From contig JAEXAW010000006.1 of the NCBI GenBank assembly GCA_023458055.1, forward strand, positions 263,060 through 327,059: a stretch of DNA of 64,000 bases, read 5' to 3'. Of this stretch, positions 1 through 8,013 are shown piece after piece; position 1 is the first letter of the stretch; every line of letters begins with the position of its first letter. The translations under genes were made by a program, and so were the position numbers. This DNA comes from Pseudomonadota bacterium (GTDB lineage Bacteria; Pseudomonadota; Alphaproteobacteria; Sphingomonadales; Sphingomonadaceae). The notes under the pieces were generated by a model. It did no database searches. It had not been told where the DNA came from and saw nothing but the letters and a program-made list of their open reading frames with translations.

Positions 1-1241
1 GCACCTCGCCCGATGCGATTGACCTCGCCGAAGATCGCGAACGCTTTGCGCGATTGGTCAACCAGCTTGGGCTGGCGCAGCCCAAGAATGGCATTGCGCG
101 TAGCCGCGAGGAAGCCATCGCTGCGGCCAATCGCATTGGCTATCCGGTGTTGATGCGTCCTTCTTATGTGCTGGGCGGCCGCGCGATGGAGATTGTCGAT
201 GGCGAAGCACAGCTTGAGAATTATATCCAGACGGCGGTGCAGGTATCAGGCGATAGCCCGGTGCTCATCGACCAATATCTGCGCGATGCGGTTGAGGTTG
301 ACGTCGATGCGCTGTGCGATGGCGATGAGGTTGTCGTCGCGGGCGTGCTCCAGCATATTGAGGAAGCCGGCGTCCATTCGGGCGACAGTGCGTGCTCGAT
401 CCCGCCCTATAGCCTCCCCGCCGATATTATCGCCGAGATTGAGCGGCAGACTGAACTCCTCGCGCGCGGTCTTAATGTGCGCGGGTTGATGAACGTCCAG
501 TTCGCGGTCAAGGACGGCAAGGTTTACCTCATCGAGGTTAATCCGCGCGCCTCGCGCACCGTGCCGTTTGTCGCCAAGGCGGTGGGATCGCCGATTGCAA
601 AGATCGCTGCCCGGGTGATGGCGGGAGAGAAACTCGCCGCGCAACCGGTGATCAACCGCGAGATTGATTATATCGCGGTCAAGGAAGCGGTTTTCCCGTT
701 CGCGCGCTTCCCCGGCGTCGATCCGGTCTTGTCGCCGGAAATGAAATCGACCGGCGAGGTGATGGGCATTGCCGATGATTTCCCGACCGCCTTTGCGAAA
801 GCGCAATTGGGGGCAGGGGCTCCCTTGCCGGAAAATGGCACGGTGTTCATTTCGGTCAAGGATAGCGACAAGCCGGTCGTGCTTCCGGCGGCGCAGAAGA
901 TGATCGAACTGGGCTGGACGATTATCGCGACTACAGGAACCGCCGACTATCTGGCGCAGCACGGCATCCCGGTCGAACTGGTCAACAAGGTGGCGCAGGG
1001 ACGCCCGCACATTGTCGACCGGATTATCGATGGCGGGGTGCAGATGATCTTCAATACCACTGAAGGCTGGCAATCGTTGAAGGATTCGCAATCGATCCGC
1101 ATGGCGGCGCTTTCAGCGAAGGTTGCGATCTTTACCACCGCATCGGCCAGCGTTGCTGCGGCGCGGGCAATTGAGGCCACGCGCGGGCAAAGTCTTGAAG
1201 TTCGCTCGCTTCAGTCTTATTATTCGCATTCGCATAGCTAG
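1..1241 (+). CDS. carB: Carbamoyl-phosphate synthase large subunit, C-terminal part (5' end outside window)
   Basis: Carbamoyl-phosphate synthase makes carbamoyl phosphate from glutamine-derived ammonia, bicarbonate and two ATP for pyrimidine and arginine synthesis. The frame is open from base 3 (TSPDAIDLAEDR, the entry to the second ATP-grasp half) and gives about 412 residues. The ATP-grasp core is visible as VEVDVDALCDGDEVVV and LIEVNPRASRTVPFV. A C-terminal MGS-like allosteric domain begins near PENGTVFISVKDSDK and includes TTGTADYL. The start lies upstream of the window. greA follows 99 bp downstream on the same strand, as in many alphaproteobacteria. Confidence 0.97.
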   Translation, partial: TSPDAIDLAEDRERFARLVNQLGLAQPKNGIARSREEAIAAANRIGYPVLMRPSYVLGGRAMEIVDGEAQLENYIQTAVQVSGDSPVLIDQYLRDAVEVDVDALCDGDEVVVAGVLQHIEEAGVHSGDSACSIPPYSLPADIIAEIERQTELLARGLNVRGLMNVQFAVKDGKVYLIEVNPRASRTVPFVAKAVGSPIAKIAARVMAGEKLAAQPVINREIDYIAVKEAVFPFARFPGVDPVLSPEMKSTGEVMGIADDFPTAFAKAQLGAGAPLPENGTVFISVKDSDKPVVLPAAQKMIELGWTIIATTGTADYLAQHGIPVELVNKVAQGRPHIVDRIIDGGVQMIFNTTEGWQSLKDSQSIRMAALSAKVAIFTTASASVAAARAIEATRGQSLEVRSLQSYYSHSHS

Positions 1242-1340
1242 CTCCCCAACAATCAGGACAGCTCGCGAACGGGCCGCTCTCCACCTCCTTCCGGCGGCGG
1301 GGAAGCCCCAAGATATTGATATGAAAAGGGATTAGATCAG

Positions 1341-1817
1341 ATGGCATCTGTTGAAAAAATGCCGATGCTGCAGGAAGGCTTTGAAAAGCTTCAGGAGCAG
1401 CTCAAAAGTTTGAAGGCGGAGCGGCCGGAAATCATCGATTCTATCGAAGAAGCGCGCGCGCATGGCGATCTTTCGGAAAATGCCGAATATCACGCCGCCA
1501 AAGAGCGCCAGGGGCAGGTCGAGGCTGCAATCGCGGATCTTGAGGACAAGCTTTCGCGCGCGCAGATTATTGATCCGACGTCGCTTTCCGGTGACAAGGT
1601 GGTATTCGGCGCGACGGTGACGTTGCTTGACGAAGATGACAAGCCGGTGCGCTACCAAATTGTCGGACAGGCGGAAGCCGACGCCAAGGAGGGCAAAATT
1701 TCGTACAACTCGCCGCTTGGTCGTGCGCTCATCGGACGCAAGATTGACGATGAAGTCGAAGTCACGGTTCCTTCGGGGGACAAATTCTATCTGATCAACA
1801 AGATCGAGTTCGTCTGA
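1341..1817 (+). CDS. greA: Transcription elongation factor GreA
   Basis: GreA enters the RNA polymerase secondary channel and stimulates cleavage of backtracked RNA. The 158-residue protein has the normal family length. The N-terminal coiled coil carries the acidic tip ARAHGDLSENAEYHAAKE, with the key acidic residues at about D43 and E46, and the C-terminal FKBP-like domain includes NSPLGRALIGR. The ATG at 1341 follows a weak purine-rich site (AAAAGGG at 1324-1330). The next gene begins only 5 bp after the stop, which suggests co-transcription. Confidence 0.96.
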   Translation: MASVEKMPMLQEGFEKLQEQLKSLKAERPEIIDSIEEARAHGDLSENAEYHAAKERQGQVEAAIADLEDKLSRAQIIDPTSLSGDKVVFGATVTLLDEDDKPVRYQIVGQAEADAKEGKISYNSPLGRALIGRKIDDEVEVTVPSGDKFYLINKIEFV

Positions 1818-1822
1818 GACGA

Positions 1823-2485
1823 ATGAAGCCGCACGGCTCCGTATCGCAACGCATGGCCTGGGGGCGCTATCCGGCGATCCACGGCTTGGCGGCGGTGACG
1901 TCGCTGGTGTCGCTCGTCACCATGATATGGCCCGGAATAGGCGCGTCGGCACTGGCTGGCGGCTTCATTCCCGCTAGCTGGGGCGGCGATGTCTCGGTGC
2001 ACCAACTCGTGCCCGCGCTGCTTACGCCGATCACCTCCGCCTTTCTCCATGGCGGTGTGCTGCATCTTGTTTTTAATCTCATAATGCTGGTTTTCTGCGG
2101 TCGGCAGGTTGAAGCGGCGCTCGGTGGACGCGCGACGCTTATCCTCTACGCGATCGGCATGTATGCGGCCGCTTTGGTACAATGGGCGGCATATCCGGCC
2201 AGTCAGGTGCCGGTGATCGGGGCCAGTGGCGCTGCGTCGGCTATCGTTGGCGCCTATGCCGCCATGTTCACTCAGCAGAAGGTAACACCGATAGGCCCAG
2301 TGTCGGGCTATATGGTGCGCGTGTTGTGGTTGGCAGCGGCGTGGATCGGCTTGCAGTTGCTATTCGGCTTTGCGACCGGATCCGACCAGGGCGGCGGCAT
2401 CGCCATCTGGGCGCATATCGGAGGGTTTCTGGCCGGACTTTTTCTCGCCCGGCCATTGCTTAAGCGCCGTTATCGGGTTCGCTAA
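1823..2485 (+). CDS. Rhomboid family intramembrane serine protease
   Basis: Rhomboids cleave transmembrane substrates within the bilayer. The 220-residue protein is rich in hydrophobic segments. It has the HLVFN motif (H81, N85), the nucleophile motif GASG (S135) and the C-terminal AHIGGFLAGL with the catalytic histidine (H198), so the Ser-His dyad is intact. It lies 5 bp after greA. The substrate is unknown. Confidence is high for the family and low for the physiological role. Confidence 0.92.
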   Translation: MKPHGSVSQRMAWGRYPAIHGLAAVTSLVSLVTMIWPGIGASALAGGFIPASWGGDVSVHQLVPALLTPITSAFLHGGVLHLVFNLIMLVFCGRQVEAALGGRATLILYAIGMYAAALVQWAAYPASQVPVIGASGAASAIVGAYAAMFTQQKVTPIGPVSGYMVRVLWLAAAWIGLQLLFGFATGSDQGGGIAIWAHIGGFLAGLFLARPLLKRRYRVR

Positions 2486-2492
2486 CGCGATT

Positions 2493-2723
2493 TCAGGCTT
2501 TGCCGTCCGCTGGCAGTTCGGGTTCAAGCAACCGGTGGAGATGAACTACCACATATTTCATTTCCGCATCGTCAACCGTGCGCTGTGCCGCGCTGCGCCA
2601 GGCTTCTTCGGCTGAAGCCTTGTCGGGGAAGATGCCGACAACGTCGATGCTGTCGAGATCGGAAAATTCAAGGCCTTGCGGATCTTTGACCCGGCCACCG
2701 AAGACGAGGTGTAATTTGCTCAT
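2493..2723 (-). CDS. DUF4170 domain-containing protein
   Basis: A 76-residue soluble protein starting MSKLHLVFGGRVKDP. It shows the DUF4170 pattern: an N-terminal strand, the phrase VVGIFPDKASAEEAWRSAAQ and a closing KYVVVHLHRLLEPE. This small family is widespread in alphaproteobacteria and has no assigned function. It converges with the rhomboid gene, leaving 7 bp between the stop codons. Confidence 0.85.
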   Translation of the reverse strand: MSKLHLVFGGRVKDPQGLEFSDLDSIDVVGIFPDKASAEEAWRSAAQRTVDDAEMKYVVVHLHRLLEPELPADGKA

Positions 2724-2800
2724 GGTTGCTCACTAAACAAGAATGAAGGGAAGGCCCGGCGCAGGTGCGAGCCTGACAGGCGGCGCGCCTAGCATCAATG

Positions 2801-2840
2801 CAAAAGGACCGCAACCGGCGCATTGCCCGTTGCGGTCCTT
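2801..2840 (-). terminator. Rho-independent terminator of the stress operon
   Basis: An 11-bp perfect stem (AAGGACCGCAA at 2804-2814 paired with TTGCGGTCCTT at 2830-2840). Read on the minus strand it is followed by TTTTG, about 30 bp beyond the stop of the last gene of the four-gene minus-strand cluster. Confidence 0.8.
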
Positions 2841-2870
2841 CGCTATTGCTATGGAGCTCAACGCCGCCAA

Positions 2871-3281
2871 TCAGGCGTCGTCGCGGCGTCCATTTTTGGG
2901 CATCATCAACGCGGCAATCGCACCAACGGCAAAAGCACCAACGACGGCCATCAGCGGCTTGTCGTTGATCTGCTCGACGGTTTTGTCAGCAACCTTACCC
3001 GCCTGAACCTTCGATACTTCATAAGCGTGCGTCGCTTTTTCCTTGCCGACGCGATAGGCTTCGTCCGCACGTTCGCGACCCACGGCGTAGGCGTCCGACG
3101 CCTTCTCGCGGCCCTGTTCGATCAAACGCTCCGAGGTGTCGCGCGCGGTCCCATAGGTGGATGCAACCCGTGCACGAGCGGCTTCCGCGGTTTCGCGTGC
3201 ACTTGCCGAAGCAGAATCGAGCACGTCGGCTGCTTTTTCACGCAGGCGGTCAAAATTATCGGTTACTTTATTGGCCATCAT
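2871..3281 (-). CDS. Small coiled-coil protein with C-terminal membrane segment (ElaB/YqjD-like)
   Basis: A 136-residue protein. Residues 1-105 are a long charged, alanine-rich helical region with repeated phrases of the type EKASDAYAVGRERADEAYRVG. One hydrophobic segment near the C-terminus (LMAVVGAFAVGAIAALMM, about 109-126) is followed by a basic tail. This is the layout of tail-anchored ElaB/YqjD/DUF883 proteins, although the helical part is not diagnostic. The start is one of two consecutive ATG codons (3281 or 3278). It is the last gene of a four-gene minus-strand operon. Function unknown. Confidence 0.75.
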   Translation of the reverse strand: MMANKVTDNFDRLREKAADVLDSASASARETAEAARARVASTYGTARDTSERLIEQGREKASDAYAVGRERADEAYRVGKEKATHAYEVSKVQAGKVADKTVEQINDKPLMAVVGAFAVGAIAALMMPKNGRRDDA

Positions 3282-3311
3282 CTGGTTCCTTTTAAATTAA
3301 AATCACTCGTT

Positions 3312-3680
3312 TCAACGATCATCCCGTGGCGTCCAGCCCGCCGGGGCGATCCAGTCCCTCAACCGCTCAAGCACATCGCCGACCCCGTCAAGCGCATCGG
3401 GACCGCGCTCTTGCACCTCATGCGTCAAGGGTTTGCGATACCAGAACGCGAGAGTGCCCAGAAAGGATGCACCAAATACGACAGGATGCGCCTTTACCGT
3501 GGCGATGGTCACCTCTTTGCCTTCTTCGACATAATGGTTGGCCGTATCGGCGGCATCCTGCTTTAGCCGCTCCGGACGTAGCCGCTCACGCGTACTGATC
3601 AATTGGCTCTTGAACTCGGCGCGGGCATCCCGGGCCAGCGTTTTCGCCGCAGCCAAGGTTTCTTCGGCGCGCTTACCCAT
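3312..3680 (-). CDS. Hypothetical small membrane-associated protein
   Basis: A 122-residue protein starting MGKRAEETLAAAKTLARDAR. It has a charged helical N-terminal half, a short hydrophobic stretch around HPVVFGASFLGTLAFWY and an acidic, tryptophan-containing end (LERLRDWIAPAGWTPRDD). No family is recognised with confidence. The start at 3680 is chosen because its ATG overlaps the stop of the upstream holin-family gene (ATGGGTAA), which implies translational coupling. An in-frame extension to 3743 is open but would lie inside that gene. Confidence 0.7.
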   Translation of the reverse strand: MGKRAEETLAAAKTLARDARAEFKSQLISTRERLRPERLKQDAADTANHYVEEGKEVTIATVKAHPVVFGASFLGTLAFWYRKPLTHEVQERGPDALDGVGDVLERLRDWIAPAGWTPRDDR

Positions 3681-4230
3681 CGGTCCGCTCCCAAATGGCG
3701 GTAGTGATCCGGTCAAACTGCCGCTTTGCGAGCCAGCCGGCAATCGCGGTCAGCAGCGCAAGCGCAACCACCACTATTGCGACAGCCTGCAAATTCGTAA
3801 GATAATCGGCCAGGATGATGATTGCGCCAAAGCCGATAGCGAGGAGGGTCACCAATCCTGCCGCAGCCGCGAGCGAAACAAATACCGCAGCGCCCTTGGC
3901 AGCCGATGTAATAACGTCCGCGCGCGCTTTGAGGAGCGCGATTTCGGCCTCATAGGCTGCTTTGCCGCTATCGATGAGCGTGTGCACCCGATCCGAAATA
4001 TCGGCAAACGCGTTGCCATCGCTCACGCCCGGGTCTGCATCATCCGCCTCGACAGCCGATGCGATTTCGCCCGATTGGGCAAAGCGCGCATCCGGAAATT
4101 CCAGCGCGACATCTTCGGGCCGCGTTTCGGGATATTTAGGGGCAGGCGGCACACGGTTTCGCTGGCGCGGCGGCGCATAGCCGTGCCGCACGTCATCAAA
4201 TTCCGTCGTGTCGCCCGTCCCGTGATTCAT
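3673..4230 (-). CDS. Phage holin family protein (DUF1469/holin superfamily III-like)
   Basis: A 185-residue protein. Residues 1-75 are a proline-rich and acidic soluble region, residues 76-105 are helical, and two hydrophobic segments follow at about 111-141 and 145-167 before a short cytoplasmic tail (AKRQFDRITTAIWERTDG). This is the layout of chromosomally encoded holin-X-like proteins, which commonly sit beside DUF883 genes and are not lysis proteins of a prophage. It lies 12 bp after the upstream gene and overlaps the next one by 8 bp. Confidence 0.78.
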   Translation of the reverse strand: MNHGTGDTTEFDDVRHGYAPPRQRNRVPPAPKYPETRPEDVALEFPDARFAQSGEIASAVEADDADPGVSDGNAFADISDRVHTLIDSGKAAYEAEIALLKARADVITSAAKGAAVFVSLAAAAGLVTLLAIGFGAIIILADYLTNLQAVAIVVVALALLTAIAGWLAKRQFDRITTAIWERTDG

Positions 4231-4242
4231 GTAAACGCCTGT

Positions 4243-4836
4243 TTATGCGTCGTTATTGGTCGATTTGAACATCCGCGCAAGGACAAATCCAACCACAGCC
4301 GCGGCGCCGATAGCAACGGCCGGGCTCTTCTTGACGAAATCGCGCGTGTTGTTGACGAGTTCATCGACGTCCTGCTTTTCAAGGCTGGTCGCCATACCCG
4401 ACACCGTCTTGGCAGCAGTCCGCGCGAAATCGCCATATTGCGATCCGAGCTTTTCATCGACCTGCGGCGCGGCATCTTCGATCATCTTGGCGAGGCTGCC
4501 CATGGCTCCGGCGGTCTTGGTCTTGCCTTCATTGGCAAGTTCCTTGGCGCGAACCGAAGCCTTATCGGCATAAACGCCCGCTTCATTCTTCCATTCATTC
4601 GCCTTGCTCTTGGCGTCGGTCGTCATATCGCTGAGTGTCATCTTGATACCCTTTGTGTTCGATTTGGTCGCAGCCTTGGCCGTCGGCTTTTTGGCGGCCG
4701 ATTTCTTCGGCGCGGCTGCGGTGTTTTTGGGAGCTGCCTTGGCAGCCGTTTTCTTGGCGGCGGGCTTTGCCGTCGCAGCTTTCGCTACAGTCTTTTTCGG
4801 CGCAGCCTTGGTGGTCTTCTTCGGTTCAATGGCCAT
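4243..4836 (-). CDS. Histone-H1-like Lys/Ala tail fused to an ElaB/YqjD-like (DUF883) membrane-anchored domain
   Basis: A 197-residue protein in two parts. Residues 5-62 are almost only Lys, Ala, Pro and Thr (PKKTTKAAPKKTVAKAA and similar), as in bacterial histone-H1-like nucleoid proteins. Residues 66-170 are a charged helix. Residues 163-190 (NTRDFVKKSPAVAIGAAAVV and following) match the C-terminal anchor of ElaB/YqjD, which tether ribosomes to the inner membrane in E. coli. It is the first gene of the operon, with a GGAAC-N16-TGTT promoter upstream. An internal Met66 could be an alternative start that lacks the basic tail. AAAGGGG precedes the ATG at 4836 and favours the long form. Confidence 0.78.
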   Translation of the reverse strand: MAIEPKKTTKAAPKKTVAKAATAKPAAKKTAAKAAPKNTAAAPKKSAAKKPTAKAATKSNTKGIKMTLSDMTTDAKSKANEWKNEAGVYADKASVRAKELANEGKTKTAGAMGSLAKMIEDAAPQVDEKLGSQYGDFARTAAKTVSGMATSLEKQDVDELVNNTRDFVKKSPAVAIGAAAVVGFVLARMFKSTNNDA

Positions 4837-4901
4837 GAAACGAACCCCTTTATTGATACCCTGAGGGAACGGCGCAGAAACGCGCGCCGCTTGCGGTCCT
4901 T

Positions 4902-4926
4902 AACATATGGGAAGGCAAAGGGTTCC
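4902..4926 (-). promoter_or_regulatory. EcfG-type general stress promoter
   Basis: On the minus strand GGAAC (4926-4922), a 16-base spacer and TGTT (4905-4902) match the alphaproteobacterial EcfG consensus GGAAC-N16/17-CGTT with one mismatch. The implied leader is about 60 nt to the ATG at 4836. It faces the four-gene small membrane protein operon. Confidence 0.6.
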
Positions 4927-5070
4927 GGACAAGGTGTGTTGCCATGCTGGAACAGTCGATTTTATCAAATTTTGCATTTACGTGTCCGTGGCGTTGGCCA
5001 ATTGCGTTGGGCGGCCAGCTTGGCTAAGGGGTGCCGCATCTTGATGCCGCAAGCCAGGGAGCGCTTTTCC

Positions 5071-6348
5071 ATGACAGCCATTATCGACATTTATGCCCGC
5101 CAAATTCTTGATAGCCGCGGCAATCCCACGGTCGAAGTCGATGTGATGCTGGAAGATGGAAGCTTTGGTCGCGCGGCGGTCCCTTCGGGCGCTTCAACGG
5201 GCGCGCATGAAGCGGTCGAATTACGCGATGGTGACAAGAAGCTGTTTGGCGGCAAGGGGGTCACCAAGGCGATTGATGCAGTCAATGGCGAATTGTCCGA
5301 ACTGCTCATCGGCCTTGATGCCGAAGATCAGCGCGAGATCGATCTTGCCATGATCGAAGCGGACGGCACGCCCAACAAGGGCCGCATCGGCGCCAATGCG
5401 ATCCTCGGGGTGAGCTTGGCAACGGCCAAGGCGGCGGCGGATGCGCGCGGGCTGCCGCTGTATCGCTATGTCGGCGGGGTCGCAGCCCATGTGCTGCCGG
5501 TACCGATGATGAACATCATCAATGGCGGCGAACATGCCGATAACCCGATTGATTTTCAGGAATTCATGGTAATGCCGGTGGGCGCGGACAGCATCGCGGA
5601 AGCAGTGCGCTGGGGTGCGGAAATTTTTCATACGCTGAAAAAGAGCCTGCACGACAAAGGTCTCGCGACGGCGGTTGGCGATGAAGGCGGGTTCGCACCC
5701 AATCTCGCCTCGACCCGCGACGCGCTCGATTTCATCATGAAGTCGATTGAAAAGGCGGGCTTCAAGGCCGGCAAGGATGTGGTGCTGGCCCTCGATTGTG
5801 CCGCAACCGAATTTTTCAAAAAGGGCAAATATGAAATTTCCGGCGAGAAACTCTCATTGAAGCCTGAAAAAATGGCCGATTACCTTGCTGATCTGTGCAA
5901 GGATTATCCGATCAAGTCGATCGAAGACGGGATGAGCGAGGATGATTTCGAAGGCTGGAAGGCGCTCACTGACAAGATCGGCGACAAGGTTCAGCTGGTC
6001 GGCGATGATTTGTTCGTCACCAATCCCAAGCGGCTTGCCGACGGGATCAAGCGCGGCCTCGCCAATTCGCTGCTCGTCAAGGTAAACCAGATCGGGACGC
6101 TGAGCGAAACATTGGAAGCCGTCAGCATGGCGCAGCGGGCGGGTTATACGGCCGTGATGTCGCACCGTTCGGGCGAAACCGAAGATGCGACCATTGCCGA
6201 CCTCGCCGTCGCGACCAATTGCGGGCAGATTAAAACCGGCAGCCTCGCGCGCTCGGACCGGCTTGCCAAATATAACCAGCTCATTCGCATTGAAGAAGAG
6301 CTTGGCTCGATGGGCGTTTATGCAGGGCAAAGCATTTTCCGGGCATAA
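5071..6348 (+). CDS. eno: Enolase (phosphopyruvate hydratase)
   Basis: Enolase interconverts 2-phosphoglycerate and phosphoenolpyruvate in glycolysis, and in many bacteria is also a degradosome component. The 425-residue length is normal. Visible signatures include NPTVEVDVMLEDG, GAIPSG-type PSGASTGAHEAVELRD, GDEGGFAPNL, SIEDGMSEDDFEGW and LLVKVNQIGTLSET with the catalytic lysine. The ATG at 5071 is preceded by AGGGAG at 5056-5061. The frame stays open far upstream to 3538, but that stretch lies antisense to the stress operon and is not part of enolase. Confidence 0.97.
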   Translation: MTAIIDIYARQILDSRGNPTVEVDVMLEDGSFGRAAVPSGASTGAHEAVELRDGDKKLFGGKGVTKAIDAVNGELSELLIGLDAEDQREIDLAMIEADGTPNKGRIGANAILGVSLATAKAAADARGLPLYRYVGGVAAHVLPVPMMNIINGGEHADNPIDFQEFMVMPVGADSIAEAVRWGAEIFHTLKKSLHDKGLATAVGDEGGFAPNLASTRDALDFIMKSIEKAGFKAGKDVVLALDCAATEFFKKGKYEISGEKLSLKPEKMADYLADLCKDYPIKSIEDGMSEDDFEGWKALTDKIGDKVQLVGDDLFVTNPKRLADGIKRGLANSLLVKVNQIGTLSETLEAVSMAQRAGYTAVMSHRSGETEDATIADLAVATNCGQIKTGSLARSDRLAKYNQLIRIEEELGSMGVYAGQSIFRA

Positions 6349-6374
6349 ATTCGGACGCCACCAGATAATCTCCC

Positions 6375-6407
6375 AATGCGGCGAAGCCCTGTTTCGCCGC
6401 ATTTTTT
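6375..6407 (+). terminator. Rho-independent terminator after eno
   Basis: An 11-bp perfect stem, AATGCGGCGAA (6375-6385) with TTCGCCGCATT (6393-6403), followed by a T run to 6407. It lies 26 bp after the eno stop. Confidence 0.88.
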
Positions 6408-6463
6408 CATGATCAGCGCATATTTGGCTTGCAACCGCGAGTCGCTTGTGATTCAAGGTTAAC

Positions 6464-6775
6464 ATGCCGAACAGCACAAAATTTAAGAAAGCAATGGCCA
6501 TGGCGTGGGGGCCGAGCCTTGCGGTGCTGCTTGTGCTTGCGATGATCGGCTATGCCATTTTCGGGCCGACCGGCCTCTATGCCTGGGGCGATTATACGCA
6601 GTCGCTGGAAGTGAAGCGCGTTGAATTGGCGCGGCTCAAGGCGCATGAAGCGGTGCTCAAGAACCGCGTGACCTTGCTCGACCCCGAGCATGTCGATCCC
6701 GATCTCGCCGATGAATTTGTGCGCAAGGACCTTAATGTCGTCGGCGCCGACGAGGTCGTCATTCCGATGAAGTGA
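6464..6775 (+). CDS. ftsB: Septum formation initiator family protein (FtsB/DivIC-like)
   Basis: A 103-residue bitopic protein with a short basic cytoplasmic start (MPNSTKFKKAM), one membrane segment (about 15-36), a coiled coil (about 42-72, SLEVKRVELARLKAHEAVLK) and a short periplasmic tail. This is the FtsB/DivIC layout of the divisome FtsQLB complex. A gene of this type between eno and pdhA is common in alphaproteobacteria. The gene symbol follows the family; the functional equivalence to FtsB is inferred. Confidence 0.85.
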   Translation: MPNSTKFKKAMAMAWGPSLAVLLVLAMIGYAIFGPTGLYAWGDYTQSLEVKRVELARLKAHEAVLKNRVTLLDPEHVDPDLADEFVRKDLNVVGADEVVIPMK

Positions 6776-6906
6776 CGATTGCGCTTTTTGCAATCGCAGC
6801 CGCTGTGCATACGAAAAATACGCCTGTTTCTCGCCGGTTCGGCGTTGCAATCGCGGCGCGTTCAAGCCTATAGCTAGGCAACGGACAAGAACATCAGGAG
6901 TGGACC

Positions 6907-8013
6907 TTGGCGAAGACCCCGACCCGCCGCCCGGCAAAACCCGCCGCAAAAGCAGCACCCAAATCTCCCGCTAAAGCTTCGGCGCGAACGCCAGCAATGC
7001 CGGCGATCCCAAACCGCGAACGCCCGTCCGAGCCCGCGCCGTACAAGGCGACCAAGGACGAGATGCTGGCTTTCTATAAGGAAATGCTCCTCATCCGCCG
7101 CTTTGAAGAAAAGGCGGGTCAGCTTTACGGGCTCGGCCTGATTGGCGGTTTTTGTCACCTCTATATCGGTCAGGAAGCGGTGGCGGTCGGCCTTCAGTCC
7201 GCGCTTGATGGCGATAAGGATAGCGTCATCACCGGCTACCGCGATCACGGCCATATGCTCGCTTACGGCATCGACCCCAAGGTCATCATGGCTGAGCTGA
7301 CCGGACGCGGTGCCGGTATTTCCAAAGGCAAGGGCGGTTCGATGCACATGTTCAGCGTCGAGCATAAATTTTATGGCGGCCACGGCATTGTCGGCGCGCA
7401 GGTTTCGCTCGGCACGGGGCTCGCCTTTGCGCATAAATATCGCGAAGATGGCGGCGTATGCATGGCTTATTTCGGCGACGGTGCGTCCAACCAGGGACAG
7501 GTCTATGAAAGCTTCAACATGGCCGAGCTGTGGAAGCTGCCGATGATCTATGTCATCGAGAACAACCAATATGCGATGGGGACCAGCGTCAACCGCTCCT
7601 CGGCGGAAGATCAGCTGTATCGTCGTGGTGAAAGCTTCCGCATTCCGGGTCTCCAGATTGACGGGATGGACGTGCTCGCGGTGCGCGGCGCGGCGGAAGA
7701 AGCGCTCGCCTGGGTCCGCGCGGGCAAGGGGCCCATCCTCTTGGAGCTCAAAACCTATCGCTATCGCGGCCACTCCATGTCTGACCCCGCCAAATATCGC
7801 TCGCGCGACGAGGTTCAAGCGGTACGCGACAAGTCCGATCCGATTGAAGGGCTCAAAAAGCATCTCGAAAAGGCCGGGGTCACCGAAGATGAATTGAAGG
7901 CGATCGACAAGGAAATCCGCCAGATCGTTAGTGACAGCGCGGATTTCGCCGAAACCTCGCCCGAACCCGATCCTTCCGAACTTTATACTGACGTGCTGGT
8001 GGAGAGCTATTAA
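6907..8013 (+). CDS. pdhA: Pyruvate dehydrogenase E1 component, alpha subunit
   Basis: The E1 alpha subunit binds thiamine diphosphate and decarboxylates pyruvate in the PDH complex. The 368-residue protein has a Lys/Ala/Pro-rich N-terminal extension (about 1-45). The TPP motif starts at GDGASNQG (GDG at 190-192) and ends at ENN (219-220). The phosphorylation-loop region YRGHSMSDPAKYRSRDE is also present. The start is TTG at 6907, supported by AGGAG at 6895-6899; no in-frame ATG gives a complete domain with such a site. Its stop overlaps the start of pdhB by one base. Confidence 0.96.
   Translation: MAKTPTRRPAKPAAKAAPKSPAKASARTPAMPAIPNRERPSEPAPYKATKDEMLAFYKEMLLIRRFEEKAGQLYGLGLIGGFCHLYIGQEAVAVGLQSALDGDKDSVITGYRDHGHMLAYGIDPKVIMAELTGRGAGISKGKGGSMHMFSVEHKFYGGHGIVGAQVSLGTGLAFAHKYREDGGVCMAYFGDGASNQGQVYESFNMAELWKLPMIYVIENNQYAMGTSVNRSSAEDQLYRRGESFRIPGLQIDGMDVLAVRGAAEEALAWVRAGKGPILLELKTYRYRGHSMSDPAKYRSRDEVQAVRDKSDPIEGLKKHLEKAGVTEDELKAIDKEIRQIVSDSADFAETSPEPDPSELYTDVLVESY

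Noticed and set aside
3673..4230. Prophage remnant suggested by the holin-family gene
   Set aside because: There are no other phage genes around it, composition matches the core, and this holin superfamily is common as a chromosomal partner of DUF883 genes.
3538..5070. Open frame continuous with eno far upstream of its start
   Set aside because: It is antisense to the stress operon, has low-complexity Arg/Gly-rich translation with no family signature, and the conserved enolase N-terminus with a good ribosome site begins at 5071.
6776..6796. Hairpin CGATTGC/GCAATCG after the ftsB-like gene
   Set aside because: The stem is 7 bp, the T run is inside the loop rather than after it, and it does not resemble a standard terminator.
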